This document shows positions 17,078 to 25,948 of a stretch of DNA of 64,000 nucleotides, piece after piece. Position 1 is the stretch's first letter. Every line of letters begins with the position of its first letter. The position numbers and the translations under genes are program-made. The notes under the pieces are model-generated. The model worked only from the letters and a program-made list of their open reading frames with translations. It had not been told where the DNA came from and searched no databases. This stretch comes from JAJRXC01 sp047639555 (lineage in GTDB: Bacteria; Actinomycetota; Acidimicrobiia; Acidimicrobiales; Aldehydirespiratoraceae), in contig JBLIOE010000016.1 in assembly GCA_047639555.1 (NCBI GenBank), positions 9,018 through 73,017 on the forward strand. Reading direction: 5' to 3'.

Positions 17078-18229
17078 TCAGCGTCCCATCTCGGTGCGGA
17101 TCTCGGCGTTGTGTTCGCCGAGCCGCGGGGGCGCGGCGGTGGTGTCGAGCCGTTCGCCGTCGATCACGATCGGCGAACGAACACCGGTGAATGATCCGTG
17201 GGTGAGGGTCGCGTTGATGTCCATTTCGGCGGCCCACTCGAGCGCTTCAGGGATCGTGTTGATTGGGCCAGTGGGCACCTGATGAGCCCGCAGCTTCTCC
17301 ACCCACGCGTCGCGGGTGTCGGTGGTGAGGATCGCTTCGAGCTCGATGCCTAGCTCGTTGATGTGTGAACGACGCGAGGGGCCGTCGACGAACCGGGGGT
17401 CGTCGAGCAAGTCGGGGCGGTCGATCGCCCCGCACAGGTTGGCGAAGAGCTTGTTGTTGCCGGCCGCAATGATGAGGTCGCCGTCGGCGGCTCGATACGA
17501 CTCGTAGGGAGAGATCGACGGATGACGGTTGCCGTCGCGGCGGGGTTCGGCGCCGGCCATCAACGTTGCTGATGCGTGATTGCCGAGCGACGCCAACGCG
17601 GTGTCGAACAAACTGACGGCGACGTGGCGCCCCTCCCCGGTGCGGGCCGCCTCGGTGAGCGCGGCGAGAAGACCGATGGTTCCGTAGAGGCCCGTGGTCA
17701 TGTCGACGATCGGCACTCCTACGCGATTGGCCGGCCCGTCGGCCTCGCCCGTCATGTGCATGATCCCGCCCATGGCTTGGGCGACGAGGTCGTAGCCGGG
17801 CAGCGACGCCGCCGGTCCTTCCTCGCCGAAGGCCGTGACGGTGCAAGTGACAACGGCAGGATTGTCGGCGGCCAGCGTCTCGCGATCGAGACCACGCTCC
17901 GCCATGAAGCCGGGTCGGAAGTTGTCGACCACCACATCGCCGGAGCGAGCGAGGTCTCGGGCCAGCGCGAGGTCGTTGTCGTCGAACAGATCCAGGACGA
18001 TCGATCGCTTCCCCCGGTTTAGTGACTCGTAGTAGGTCGAGTACCGGCCGTTGTCGTCACCCGAGTGCCAGGGCGGGCCCCAGGTGCGGGTGTCGTCGCC
18101 GTGGCCCGGTCGTTCGATCTTGATCACCTCGGCGCCAAGGTCGGCGAGATTCTGGGTGATCAACGGGCCGGCAAGAACGCGTGAGAAGTCGATGACGCGG
18201 GTGCCGGCGAGAGGGAGTGGTTTGCTCAC
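17078..18229 (-). CDS. CaiB/BaiF family CoA-transferase
   Basis: 383-residue class III CoA-transferase, moving CoA between carboxylic acids or racemising acyl-CoA esters (alpha-methylacyl-CoA racemase relatives). Visible are LAGTRVIDFSRVLAGPL at the start, LADLGAEVIKIERPGHGD, SLNRGKRSIVLDL, and the region VGVPIVDMTTGLYG, where the catalytic Asp is expected near residue 175. The GTG at 18229 matches the usual N-terminus (SKPLPLAGTRVIDFSR); the longer frame would enter the divergent gene. Its start is only 25 bp from that of the divergent LLM oxidoreductase gene, suggesting shared control. Confidence 0.92.
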   Translation of the reverse strand: MSKPLPLAGTRVIDFSRVLAGPLITQNLADLGAEVIKIERPGHGDDTRTWGPPWHSGDDNGRYSTYYESLNRGKRSIVLDLFDDNDLALARDLARSGDVVVDNFRPGFMAERGLDRETLAADNPAVVTCTVTAFGEEGPAASLPGYDLVAQAMGGIMHMTGEADGPANRVGVPIVDMTTGLYGTIGLLAALTEAARTGEGRHVAVSLFDTALASLGNHASATLMAGAEPRRDGNRHPSISPYESYRAADGDLIIAAGNNKLFANLCGAIDRPDLLDDPRFVDGPSRRSHINELGIELEAILTTDTRDAWVEKLRAHQVPTGPINTIPEALEWAAEMDINATLTHGSFTGVRSPIVIDGERLDTTAAPPRLGEHNAEIRTEMGR

Positions 18230-18254
18230 GCTCGCAATCTGGCAGAGTTTGCGG

Positions 18255-19274
18255 GTGCATGTGAGCATCACCGTCCCCACGGAAGACCCGCGGCTGGCCC
18301 GCGAGATCTATCCCGAGCTCGAACGAATCGGCTACGACCGGGCGTTTAGCTTCGAATCGAAGCACGACCCGTTCGTGCCGTTGGCCATCGCCGGTGAGCA
18401 CACCAAGCGGCTCGAACTGGGCACCGCGATCGCGATCGCGTTCGCCCGCACCCCGATGACCCTCGCCAATACCGGTTGGGATTTGCAGGCCTGCACCGGT
18501 GGACGGTTCGTGCTCGGCCTCGGTTCGCAGATCAAGCCGCACATCGAGCAGCGCTACTCGATGCCGTGGTCGAAACCGGCGGCGCGAATGAAGGAGATGG
18601 TGCAGGGAATCCGCGCGATCTGGGAGGCGTGGGAGACCGGCGAACGCCTCAACTTCGACGGCGAGTTCTACACCCACACGCGCATGATTCCGGCCTTCGA
18701 TCCCGGCCCGAACCCGTTCGGCCCGCCGCCGATCTTCACCGCGGGATTTGGCCCCCTGTCGACGCAGGTCGCCGGTGAAGTGTCGGACGGCTTCCTCGTC
18801 CACCCCGTGAACAGCCGCCGTTCATTGCAAGAACTCACACTTCCCGCCATCGCGAAGGGCGCGGCGCTCGCGGGGCGCGATGTCGCCGATGTTGAGGTGG
18901 TGTGTGTCACCACGATCGTGACCGGCCGCACCGAGGAGGAGTTCACTCGCTCGCTCGAAGGTGTGCGCGGCCAACTCGCCTTCTATGCCACCACGCCCGC
19001 GTATCTGCCGGTGTTCGAGCTGCATGGTTATGGCGATCTCCATCCGGTTCTCAATTCGATGGCGAAGGAGAACCGGTGGGACGAGATGCCGGCGCTGATC
19101 GACGACGAACTGGTCCATGCGATCGCCGTGGTCGGCGAACCGCACGAGGTTCCCGACAAGATCCGGGCCCGCCTCGACGGCATCAGTGACCACGTGAGCC
19201 TGGTGAATAATCGTGCCCCCGACCCCGGTCACTTCGCTGAGATCGTGGCCGGTCTCAAGTCGCCGTCAGTCTGA
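18255..19274 (+). CDS. F420-dependent LLM oxidoreductase, TIGR03617-like
   Basis: 339-residue luciferase-like TIM-barrel oxidoreductase. The segments SFESKHDPFVPLA, LELGTAIAIAFARTPM, WDLQACTGGRFVLGLGSQ and HIEQRYSMPWSKPAARM match the actinobacterial family predicted to use coenzyme F420. The substrate is unknown; a redox step on a CoA-ester or lipid-like molecule is possible given the adjacent divergent CoA-transferase. GTG at 18255 or 18261 both fit; 18255 gives the usual M-x-V start. Confidence 0.88.
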   Translation: MHVSITVPTEDPRLAREIYPELERIGYDRAFSFESKHDPFVPLAIAGEHTKRLELGTAIAIAFARTPMTLANTGWDLQACTGGRFVLGLGSQIKPHIEQRYSMPWSKPAARMKEMVQGIRAIWEAWETGERLNFDGEFYTHTRMIPAFDPGPNPFGPPPIFTAGFGPLSTQVAGEVSDGFLVHPVNSRRSLQELTLPAIAKGAALAGRDVADVEVVCVTTIVTGRTEEEFTRSLEGVRGQLAFYATTPAYLPVFELHGYGDLHPVLNSMAKENRWDEMPALIDDELVHAIAVVGEPHEVPDKIRARLDGISDHVSLVNNRAPDPGHFAEIVAGLKSPSV

Positions 19275-19301
19275 AAGCACTCAGCTCGTAGGCTGGGTCT
19301 C

Positions 19302-20972
19302 GTGACCGACTTCATTCGCGAGAAAATCGCTGCTGACTGTGCCGACGGCCCCTACGGCGGCCGCGTGCAGACCCGGTTCCCGCCCGAACCCAATGGCTTC
19401 CTCCATATCGGCCACGCCAAGTCGATCGCGTTGAACTTCGGAGTGGCCGACGAGTTCGGCGGCAAATGTGTTCTGCGGTTCGATGACACGAACCCCGATA
19501 CCGAAGACAGCCGGTTCGTCGAGGCAATCCAGGAAGACGTCCGCTGGCTCGGATTCGATCCCGGCGAGCCCTCGTTCGCGTCGGACTACTTTCGCCAGCT
19601 CCACTTTTGGGCGGTGCAGCTGATCGAAAAGGGCCTGGCCTATGTCGACGACCAGGACGCGGCGACCATCTCGGAGAACCGCGGTGGCTTCACCGATCCG
19701 GGTGTCAACTCGCCGTGGCGAGACCGAAGCGTGGAAGAGAACCTTGAGCTATTCGAGGGTATGAAGAGCGGCGAGGCCGCTGAAGGCTCGCGGGTGCTGC
19801 GGGCCAAGATCGATATGAGCCACGAGAACATGCAGATGCGTGATCCCGTGATGTATCGCATCCGCGATAGCCACCATTTCCGCACCGGCGATGAGTGGAA
19901 GATTTACCCCACCTACGACTGGGCCCACGGGCAGAGTGATGCCATCGAGGGCACCACCCACTCGCTCTGCACGCTCGAGTTTGATGCCCATCGACCGCTC
20001 TACGACTGGTACATGGAGCAGCTCGGCCTCGACATCGACCATCCCCGCCAGACGGAATTCGCCCGTCTCAACCTCACTCACACGGTTCTCTCAAAGCGCA
20101 AGCTGTTGGAGCTCGTGGAGGAAGGCCATGTCGACGGCTGGGACGATCCCCGCATGCCGACGATCCGGGGCCTCCGCCGCCGCGGGTATCCGGCCGAATC
20201 GCTGCGGGCCTTCGTGGATCACATCGGGATTGCCCGGGTTAACGGAACCCTCGAGATCGAACTCCTCGAATCGTTCGTGCGCACTCATCTCAACCGCGTT
20301 GCGCTGCGACGTATGGCCGTGCTCGATCCGATCGAAGTGGTCATCACCAACTGGCCCAAGGATTCCGATGGCGTCGACGAGGCCGACATTCGCGAAGCGA
20401 TCAACAATCCTGAGGATGAATCGGCGGGCACCCGCGAGGTGCCATTCAGCGGACGACTCTTCATCGAACGCGACGACTTCATGATCGATCCGCCGAAGAA
20501 GTTTTTCCGTCTCGCACCGGGTCGAGAGGTTCGTTTGCGGGCCGGCTACTTCATCACCTGCGACGAGGTGGAAACCGGCCCCGACGGCGAGGTCACCCGC
20601 CTGCTGTGCACCTACGACCCCGAAACCGCCGGCGGCCAGGCCCCCGACGGCCGCAAGGTGAAGGCGACCATCCACTGGGTGTCGGCCGATCATGCGGTCG
20701 ACGCAACGGTCAACCTCTACAACCGCCTCTTCACCGACGAACATCCGGGCACCGATGGTGAAGACCCGCTCGCCTCGCTAAACCCGGCGTCTCGTGAAGT
20801 GCGCATCAACTGCAAGCTGGAGCCGGCGCTGGTTGACACGCCCCTTGGCGAGGTCGTCCAGTTCGAACGGCTCGGCTACTTCGCCCACGATCTTGACGAG
20901 CCCCTCGTCTTTCATCGCACCGTCGGCCTCCGAGACGAGTGGGCCAACCTCCAAAAGCGCAAACAGTCTTAG
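19302..20972 (+). CDS. glnS: Glutaminyl-tRNA synthetase
   Basis: 556-residue class I aminoacyl-tRNA synthetase charging tRNA-Gln with glutamine. The HIGH motif occurs as HIGHAKS near residue 35 after RFPPEPNGFL, the KMSKS loop as VLSKRKL near 263, and the specificity pocket segment YPTYDWAHGQSDAIEGTTHS follows family rules. The C-terminal beta-barrel domain for anticodon recognition is complete, ending near a strong terminator. The GTG start at 19302 follows the LLM gene by 27 bp. Most actinobacteria make Gln-tRNA through the GatCAB amidotransferase, so a GlnRS gene is a lineage marker. Confidence 0.97.
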   Translation: MTDFIREKIAADCADGPYGGRVQTRFPPEPNGFLHIGHAKSIALNFGVADEFGGKCVLRFDDTNPDTEDSRFVEAIQEDVRWLGFDPGEPSFASDYFRQLHFWAVQLIEKGLAYVDDQDAATISENRGGFTDPGVNSPWRDRSVEENLELFEGMKSGEAAEGSRVLRAKIDMSHENMQMRDPVMYRIRDSHHFRTGDEWKIYPTYDWAHGQSDAIEGTTHSLCTLEFDAHRPLYDWYMEQLGLDIDHPRQTEFARLNLTHTVLSKRKLLELVEEGHVDGWDDPRMPTIRGLRRRGYPAESLRAFVDHIGIARVNGTLEIELLESFVRTHLNRVALRRMAVLDPIEVVITNWPKDSDGVDEADIREAINNPEDESAGTREVPFSGRLFIERDDFMIDPPKKFFRLAPGREVRLRAGYFITCDEVETGPDGEVTRLLCTYDPETAGGQAPDGRKVKATIHWVSADHAVDATVNLYNRLFTDEHPGTDGEDPLASLNPASREVRINCKLEPALVDTPLGEVVQFERLGYFAHDLDEPLVFHRTVGLRDEWANLQKRKQS

Positions 20973-20977
20973 GTTCT

Positions 20978-21016
20978 GTGAACCGAAACCGGCGCCCTGC
21001 GCCGGTTTCCGTTCAC
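20978..21016. terminator. Strong bidirectional terminator overlapping a stop codon
   Basis: An 18-bp inverted repeat with a single C-C mismatch and a three-base loop (core gaaaccggcgc / gcgccggtttc). It begins 6 bp after the glnS stop and its distal arm contains the TGA of the opposing LLM gene at 21013-21015. AAAA follows on the plus strand. Confidence 0.85.
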
Positions 21017-21969
21017 AAAAGGGCGAGGTTGCGGAGGTAGCTCCATGCGACTGCGGGTGGGATGCCGCCGCAGAGGGGTTGTACGGCGAGCATGCCGTAT
21101 TGGTCGCGCAACGACCGGGCTTCTTCGACGGTGACGATGCGGTAGGCGCCGTTCTCCGCTCGGAGCTCGTCGACCGTGGTGGCGTGTGACACCGAGACGC
21201 TCGCGGCGCCGCCCATCCAGTCGGCGTACATCACGGCGTCGTGCAGGAGGTGTTCGCCGATCTCGGCCCAAGCGGCATCGGGGTCTTCGGCGATGAACAG
21301 CGAGGTCGGCGATCCATCGCCCGGAGCCATACACATACCCGGAGGGTTGCCCGCTTCGATCGCGGCCGCGTCGTAGGCCTCGGCCAGCGCCGGGTCCGCA
21401 TGCTGAGGAACGAACACCATCCCGAGCCGGGCGGCCCGGCGAGCGGCCGCGTTGGTGCCGCCGCCGTACATGATCATCGGTGTGCCCTCGGAGAATGACC
21501 GCGGGGTTACTTCGATCGTCCGGCCGTCCCACTCAAACCGTTCGCCGGCCAGCGCGCGCGTGAGGACCTCAAGGCGTTCGTCCATCGTGGTGCCGCGCGT
21601 CTTGGGATCGACGCCGAACATCGCGAACTCGTCGTTGCGGTAGCCGAGCCCGACCGTGTAACTCACCCGGCCCTGGCTCAGATGGTCGAGCACGACCATG
21701 TCCTCGGCCAGCTTCACTGGGTCGTACATGAGGGCCAGCAGCGCTCCGACATTGATCGGCAGGGTGGTGGTACGGGCCGCGGCCGCCGCGGCCATGACTA
21801 CCGGAGACGGCAGGTAGCCGTCGCTCGAGGTGTGGTGCTCGGAGAACAAGCCCATCATCGCCCCGTTGGCTTCGCCCCACTCGCACATCTCGAGCGACGC
21901 GTTATAGAGCTCGCTCATGGTCGCGGACGATTGGGGGCCGAGCCGGAAATCGAAGCGCAAGATGAACAT
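21013..21969 (-). CDS. LLM class flavin-dependent oxidoreductase
   Basis: 318-residue bacterial-luciferase-like protein. Typical segments are the N-terminal MFILRFDFRLGP, the FSEHHTSSDGYLPSPVVM active-site region with His pair near 46, VGALLALMYDPVKLAEDM, LDHLSQGRVSYTVGLGYRNDEF and MYGGGTNAAARRAARLG. Cofactor may be FMN or F420. It is not closely similar to the LLM gene at 18255. It shares a bidirectional terminator with glnS and lies 25 bp downstream of the EthD-like gene. Confidence 0.87.
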   Translation of the reverse strand: MFILRFDFRLGPQSSATMSELYNASLEMCEWGEANGAMMGLFSEHHTSSDGYLPSPVVMAAAAAARTTTLPINVGALLALMYDPVKLAEDMVVLDHLSQGRVSYTVGLGYRNDEFAMFGVDPKTRGTTMDERLEVLTRALAGERFEWDGRTIEVTPRSFSEGTPMIMYGGGTNAAARRAARLGMVFVPQHADPALAEAYDAAAIEAGNPPGMCMAPGDGSPTSLFIAEDPDAAWAEIGEHLLHDAVMYADWMGGAASVSVSHATTVDELRAENGAYRIVTVEEARSLRDQYGMLAVQPLCGGIPPAVAWSYLRNLALL

Positions 21970-21994
21970 GGGCGACAGATTTACACGAACTCGC

Positions 21995-22660
21995 TTATAA
22001 CACCGTCTCCCACAACACCGTGTGGGTGAATCCGAACGAACGGTCGCGGGCCACGAATCGTTCTTCGTCTGCTTGTGCCTCGGCGCCGACTTCGGGATGG
22101 GCGATCACACCCTCGATGAAGTGCTCCATCGAGTCGAGGTGCAATTCCGACATCGAGTCGCAGGGTTCCGCGTGACACCCGGTTCGGGTGGCCAACTCCG
22201 CCGACGCTTCGAGGTCGACATGGAACTGCACGTATCCGGCGAGGTTGGGAGTTCGCAGCCCGAACTCGCTATGGATCGACTCGTAGCGAGCGAGATACTC
22301 GGCGTGGGTGAAGTCGTCGCGGCGATGCATGAGGTACTGATATCGAACGGGTGAGGCGGTCTCGGGAGGAGCGATGAACACCCGATCAGCACCCACGATT
22401 GCCATCGAACGTTCGGCATCGATGAGCTCGGCGAGCCCTCCGGCCACCACCATCAGCTCACCCAAATAGTCGATCGGCGCCTCGATCGCGGCGGCGTGCG
22501 GCGATGCCTCTCCCATGAAACACGACGGGTGGCGAGTCATCGCCACTAGGCCGCTCGGCAGGTCGCGAAGGGCCGTGACGAGGTCGGCACCGTCGGCCGC
22601 CACAAGGTGCAGCAGCGCACGAGTGGAGGCGGGGGAGGGTTCTGTCACTGACGATGACAC
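21995..22660 (-). CDS. EthD-like dimeric alpha-beta barrel protein
   Basis: 221-residue protein with two ferredoxin-like modules. The second, from about residue 105, reads QYLMHRRDDFTHAEYLARYE then IHSEFGLRTPNLAGYVQFHVD, which is the EthD family pattern of small proteins accompanying oxygenase or degradation pathways. The first half is looser (LLHLVAADGADLVTALRDL). GTG at 22660 is the start. Function unknown; co-directional with the LLM gene downstream. Confidence 0.7.
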   Translation of the reverse strand: MSSSVTEPSPASTRALLHLVAADGADLVTALRDLPSGLVAMTRHPSCFMGEASPHAAAIEAPIDYLGELMVVAGGLAELIDAERSMAIVGADRVFIAPPETASPVRYQYLMHRRDDFTHAEYLARYESIHSEFGLRTPNLAGYVQFHVDLEASAELATRTGCHAEPCDSMSELHLDSMEHFIEGVIAHPEVGAEAQADEERFVARDRSFGFTHTVLWETVL

Positions 22661-22702
22661 TAGCTAGCCCAGTGGGGCTATCAGACCAGGCGCCCTTTGG
22701 AG

Positions 22703-23464
22703 CTAGCCGAGCAGGTTGCGGAGCACGGCGAGGTCTTCCACGGCCTGGGCAAACATGCTCTCGGGCTGGTCGTGTTCGCCGCCGGTGCCGTGGACGAACT
22801 CAATGGTCCACGTGCCGTCGAAGCCCAGCTCGCGAACGAGCGCGATCTTCTCGGCGAGTTCGTCGCGAATCTCTTCGAGTTTGGGTGAACCGGTGAAGAG
22901 GTGGTTCACGTGGATATGGGTGATGTGGGAGCCGTATGCAGCGAACTTTTGACGAAGGAGATCGAGATCGTCGTGGGTGTGGACCAGTGCGTTGCTGCCC
23001 ACCGCGAGGATGTTGGCCGCGGCTGCGGGGTCGTCCATCGCCGATCCGTCGTGGCACTCGCAGATGAGTTCGACGCCGGGAAGCTGAGCAGCCCATTCGG
23101 CAAGCCGCTCGGCGTAGGCGGCGAGCGAAGCGTCATCTCGCTCCGGGCCGGTGTTCCATTTCACCCGCGTGGCGCCACTGCGGCGGACCCAATCGGCCGC
23201 GGCCTCGCGTTCGGCCGCGTCGGGTTCGTCGAAGTCGACATAGGTATTGAACACCGTGATCGGAAGCGGGTGTTCGAGGATTGCCGCGAGTTCGTCGGCG
23301 CTCGCTTCGCGGGCATGTGGCTCCCACAGCTCGATGCCGTCGAAGCCAGCGTCTTGGATGCGGTCGAGCCAGCCACTGATTTCGGTGGTGGCCCGGCAGT
23401 CCTGCCGAATTGTCGACCAACGGTTCGGCTCGAGCACGATGGTGCCGAGGAAGATGTCAGGCAC
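22703..23464 (-). CDS. Sugar phosphate isomerase/epimerase-like TIM barrel
   Basis: 253-residue xylose-isomerase-like TIM-barrel protein. Segments that fit are IQDAGFDGIELWEPHARE, LICECHDGSAM near the metal site, VHTHDDLDLL, and the C-terminal ELGFDGTWTIEFVHGTGG with Glu as metal ligand. Members isomerise or epimerise sugars and inositols. The GTG at 23464 shares its G with the TAG of the upstream esterase (TAGTG), so translation is probably coupled; a longer frame into the esterase is rejected. Confidence 0.83.
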   Translation of the reverse strand: MPDIFLGTIVLEPNRWSTIRQDCRATTEISGWLDRIQDAGFDGIELWEPHAREASADELAAILEHPLPITVFNTYVDFDEPDAAEREAAADWVRRSGATRVKWNTGPERDDASLAAYAERLAEWAAQLPGVELICECHDGSAMDDPAAAANILAVGSNALVHTHDDLDLLRQKFAAYGSHITHIHVNHLFTGSPKLEEIRDELAEKIALVRELGFDGTWTIEFVHGTGGEHDQPESMFAQAVEDLAVLRNLLG

Positions 23465-24960
23465 TACCCCGCCCACGCGGCGCGGGTGAGGCCGAAGGGA
23501 TCCTCGAGCACCGAGCTGGTGACGCCGAACTCCATCGTCGGCCGGCTCTGCACATTGTGTGTCGGCCATTCACCGATGGCGTCATGGCTGGGGTTGCCGG
23601 TCTGAACGAAGCTGATCCAGGCCGGGTGCATGCGGTCGGAAAGATCGGCGGGCCAGGGCTCGTCTTCGCCCATGATCGGCGCCCACGCGGCGAGGTCGCC
23701 GTTCCAGACAAACGGAATCTCCAATGCGTGCATCGAGCCGAGTCGCCCACCAAATCCCTCGGACGCCCAGGTGAAGAGATAGTTGTAGACGGTGCCGCCG
23801 GCCTCGGTCTGCGCATCAGCGAGCTGGAGGCTGCCGGTGCGGAACATGGTGTCGGTAAGCATCCGGGTCATGAGCTGGCGCGGGGTTTCGTCGGGGTAGG
23901 TCTCGCGGAAGGCATCGGCCACGGCGGCCGGATTGGAGGTGTGGTCCGCGAGGGCGGTGAGCATCTCCTCATCAGTGATGTCCTTCGGCAGGTACATCGA
24001 GAACAACGTGCCCTCATCGACGTTGGTGCCGAGCATGAGAGGTTTCGAGTCGGCGCCGAGTTCCGCGACTGCATCGATTGGGTTTCGGGTGACCGTGTGG
24101 GCATCGAGCGCGGGACGGAGCCCCGGCCGACCGTCGCCGATGAGCACGACCTGGCGCCCCTCAGCAGCCGCGGCGGCAACTCCTGTCTGCGCCGCGAGGA
24201 TCTCGTCGATCGATGCGTTCTTGAGAGCGTCGAGACCGCCGGCGGCCTCGACGATCTTGTCGGCGTGAGCCGACGAAGTGGGTGCGAAGGAGACAGGAGC
24301 GCTCTGCGCGATCGCCTGGTGATAGAGGTGATCGGCGCCGGGTGAGGCAAGGAGCGCGGCCACTGAACCGGCGCCGGCGGATTCGCCGCAGATCGTGACA
24401 CGGTCCGGGTCGCCACCAAACGCGGCAATGTGGTCGTGGACCCATTGGAGAGCGGCGATTTGGTCTCGGATGCCGTTGTTCTGCGAACCCGCCAGCGTTG
24501 GGTCGAGGTGACCAAGCTCCATGAAGCCGAGCACGCCGAGGCGATAGTTGAGGGTGACGATGACCATGTCGCCCTGGCGGCAGAACGACGTGCCGTCGTA
24601 GACGTCGCCCGAGCCCGCGGTGTAGGCGCCACCGTGAATCCAAACCAGGACGGGTCGACGTTGTTGGTCGGGGGCCGGCGTATAGACGTTCAGGAAGAGG
24701 CAGTCTTCGTCGTTGCGGACCGCCCGCGCGGGGAGCGGGTTGCCGGGCATCGGTGGTGGTTGGGGTGCGTTGTTGCCGAAGGAGGTGGCGGCCAGCACCC
24801 CGTCCCACGGTTCCACGGGGACCGGCGCACAGAAGCGCAGGTCTCCGGTTGGTGCTTGGGCAAAGCGGATGCCGCGGAACTGGTGGACGTTGTCGCGGAC
24901 CGACCCCTGAATCGATCCCAAGGCGGTTTGGACGGCGGCGGGCTGCTCGGTGACGGTCAT
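23464..24960 (-). CDS. Type-B carboxylesterase
   Basis: 498-residue alpha/beta hydrolase of the carboxylesterase type-B family. Visible are FRGIRFAQAPTGDLRF, the disulfide-region sequence NEDCLFLNVYTP, the oxyanion hole VWIHGGAYTAGS and the nucleophile elbow GESAGAGS with Ser near residue 192. The catalytic Glu and His lie in the C-terminal half (SMHALEIPFVW carries the typical His region). No signal peptide, so cytoplasmic. The start overlaps the stop of the oxygenase gene (ATGA), and the downstream isomerase overlaps its stop: a three-gene operon. Substrate unknown. Confidence 0.9.
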   Translation of the reverse strand: MTVTEQPAAVQTALGSIQGSVRDNVHQFRGIRFAQAPTGDLRFCAPVPVEPWDGVLAATSFGNNAPQPPPMPGNPLPARAVRNDEDCLFLNVYTPAPDQQRRPVLVWIHGGAYTAGSGDVYDGTSFCRQGDMVIVTLNYRLGVLGFMELGHLDPTLAGSQNNGIRDQIAALQWVHDHIAAFGGDPDRVTICGESAGAGSVAALLASPGADHLYHQAIAQSAPVSFAPTSSAHADKIVEAAGGLDALKNASIDEILAAQTGVAAAAAEGRQVVLIGDGRPGLRPALDAHTVTRNPIDAVAELGADSKPLMLGTNVDEGTLFSMYLPKDITDEEMLTALADHTSNPAAVADAFRETYPDETPRQLMTRMLTDTMFRTGSLQLADAQTEAGGTVYNYLFTWASEGFGGRLGSMHALEIPFVWNGDLAAWAPIMGEDEPWPADLSDRMHPAWISFVQTGNPSHDAIGEWPTHNVQSRPTMEFGVTSSVLEDPFGLTRAAWAG

Positions 24961-25910
24961 GACTTTGCTCCGATTGCGAAGTGGGATATCTGGATGTCGT
25001 CGACGCCATAGTCGGCGAAGTTGTCGCCGGCCCGGCCGCGAATGAACTCGCGCCAGCTGAAGGATCGGTAGCGGGGGTCGCCGCTGGCGAGCGCGTCGAT
25101 TGGTTCGATCACACAGTCACGTGGTGGGTTCGAGAAGAACGGGATCGAGTAACGACTGCGCTCCGTCATCGGAACCACGCGATGCACGGCTGCTTTGTAG
25201 CGGTCGTTGGTCCACACCTGGAGCGTGTCGGCGAGGTTTACGACGATCGTGCCGGGCCGGGGCTCGATGTTGATCCAGCCGTGCTCCGTCGACTCGGCCT
25301 GCAGACCGCCGGTGTCGTCTTGTATTAGCAGCGTGAGCACACCCGGGTCGGTGTGGTGGCCGAGGGCGACGTCACCAAGCTCGTTGAGGCCATCGCGTTC
25401 GTTGGCCGGCACCGGGTCGCCCACGGGATAGTGGTTGAGCCGCACAGTGCTCGTGGTGCGGGGGTTGGTGTGGGTGGCCGCGACGCCAGGATCGAGGCCG
25501 AGCGTCGACTGGATGAGGTGAAGTGTGTCGACCGCCAGCGCCGCGAACCCGTCGAAGAAGTCTGTCATTGTCGGGCGGAAGTCGTCGGGGGATGACGGCC
25601 ATCGGTTGGGGCTGCGATCGTCGGGAATGGCCGGATCGATGAAGTCGAAGACTTCCTTGCTGTCGCGCTTTCGCTTCGTGAGTTCGCGGTCGTACCAGCC
25701 GAGCATCGAGTCGGGGTTGCGGCGGATCGGCTCCTTCACGTCGGCGCCCGAAGCGAAGAAAGCTTCGGTCGATGCCCAGGTCCGAGCGATGAGGTCGTCG
25801 AGACCGTGGCCCTCCAGGAGGAAGAAGCCATGGTCGGCGCAGGCCCGATCGAGGGCATCGAGTGACACAGCCGAGGGATTGCGGATGTCGACAGTCGGGA
25901 CGAGGTCCAT
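24957..25910 (-). CDS. Isopenicillin-N-synthase-like 2-oxoglutarate/Fe(II) oxygenase
   Basis: 317-residue non-haem iron oxygenase. The N-terminal DIOX_N part (DRACADHGFFLLEGHG) precedes the jelly-roll core with RLNHYPVG near 160, the iron motif HHTDPG near 185, distal His in HRVVPM near 242 and the 2-oxoglutarate-binding RYSIPFF near 252. Related enzymes oxidise amino acids, fatty-acid derivatives and natural products. First gene of the operon with the esterase and isomerase; the surface-glycan locus begins just upstream on the same strand. Confidence 0.9.
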   Translation of the reverse strand: MDLVPTVDIRNPSAVSLDALDRACADHGFFLLEGHGLDDLIARTWASTEAFFASGADVKEPIRRNPDSMLGWYDRELTKRKRDSKEVFDFIDPAIPDDRSPNRWPSSPDDFRPTMTDFFDGFAALAVDTLHLIQSTLGLDPGVAATHTNPRTTSTVRLNHYPVGDPVPANERDGLNELGDVALGHHTDPGVLTLLIQDDTGGLQAESTEHGWINIEPRPGTIVVNLADTLQVWTNDRYKAAVHRVVPMTERSRYSIPFFSNPPRDCVIEPIDALASGDPRYRSFSWREFIRGRAGDNFADYGVDDIQISHFAIGAKS

Positions 25911-25948
25911 GCGCCGACGCTAGGCGGCCGCGAGCAGCCGAGCGAATA

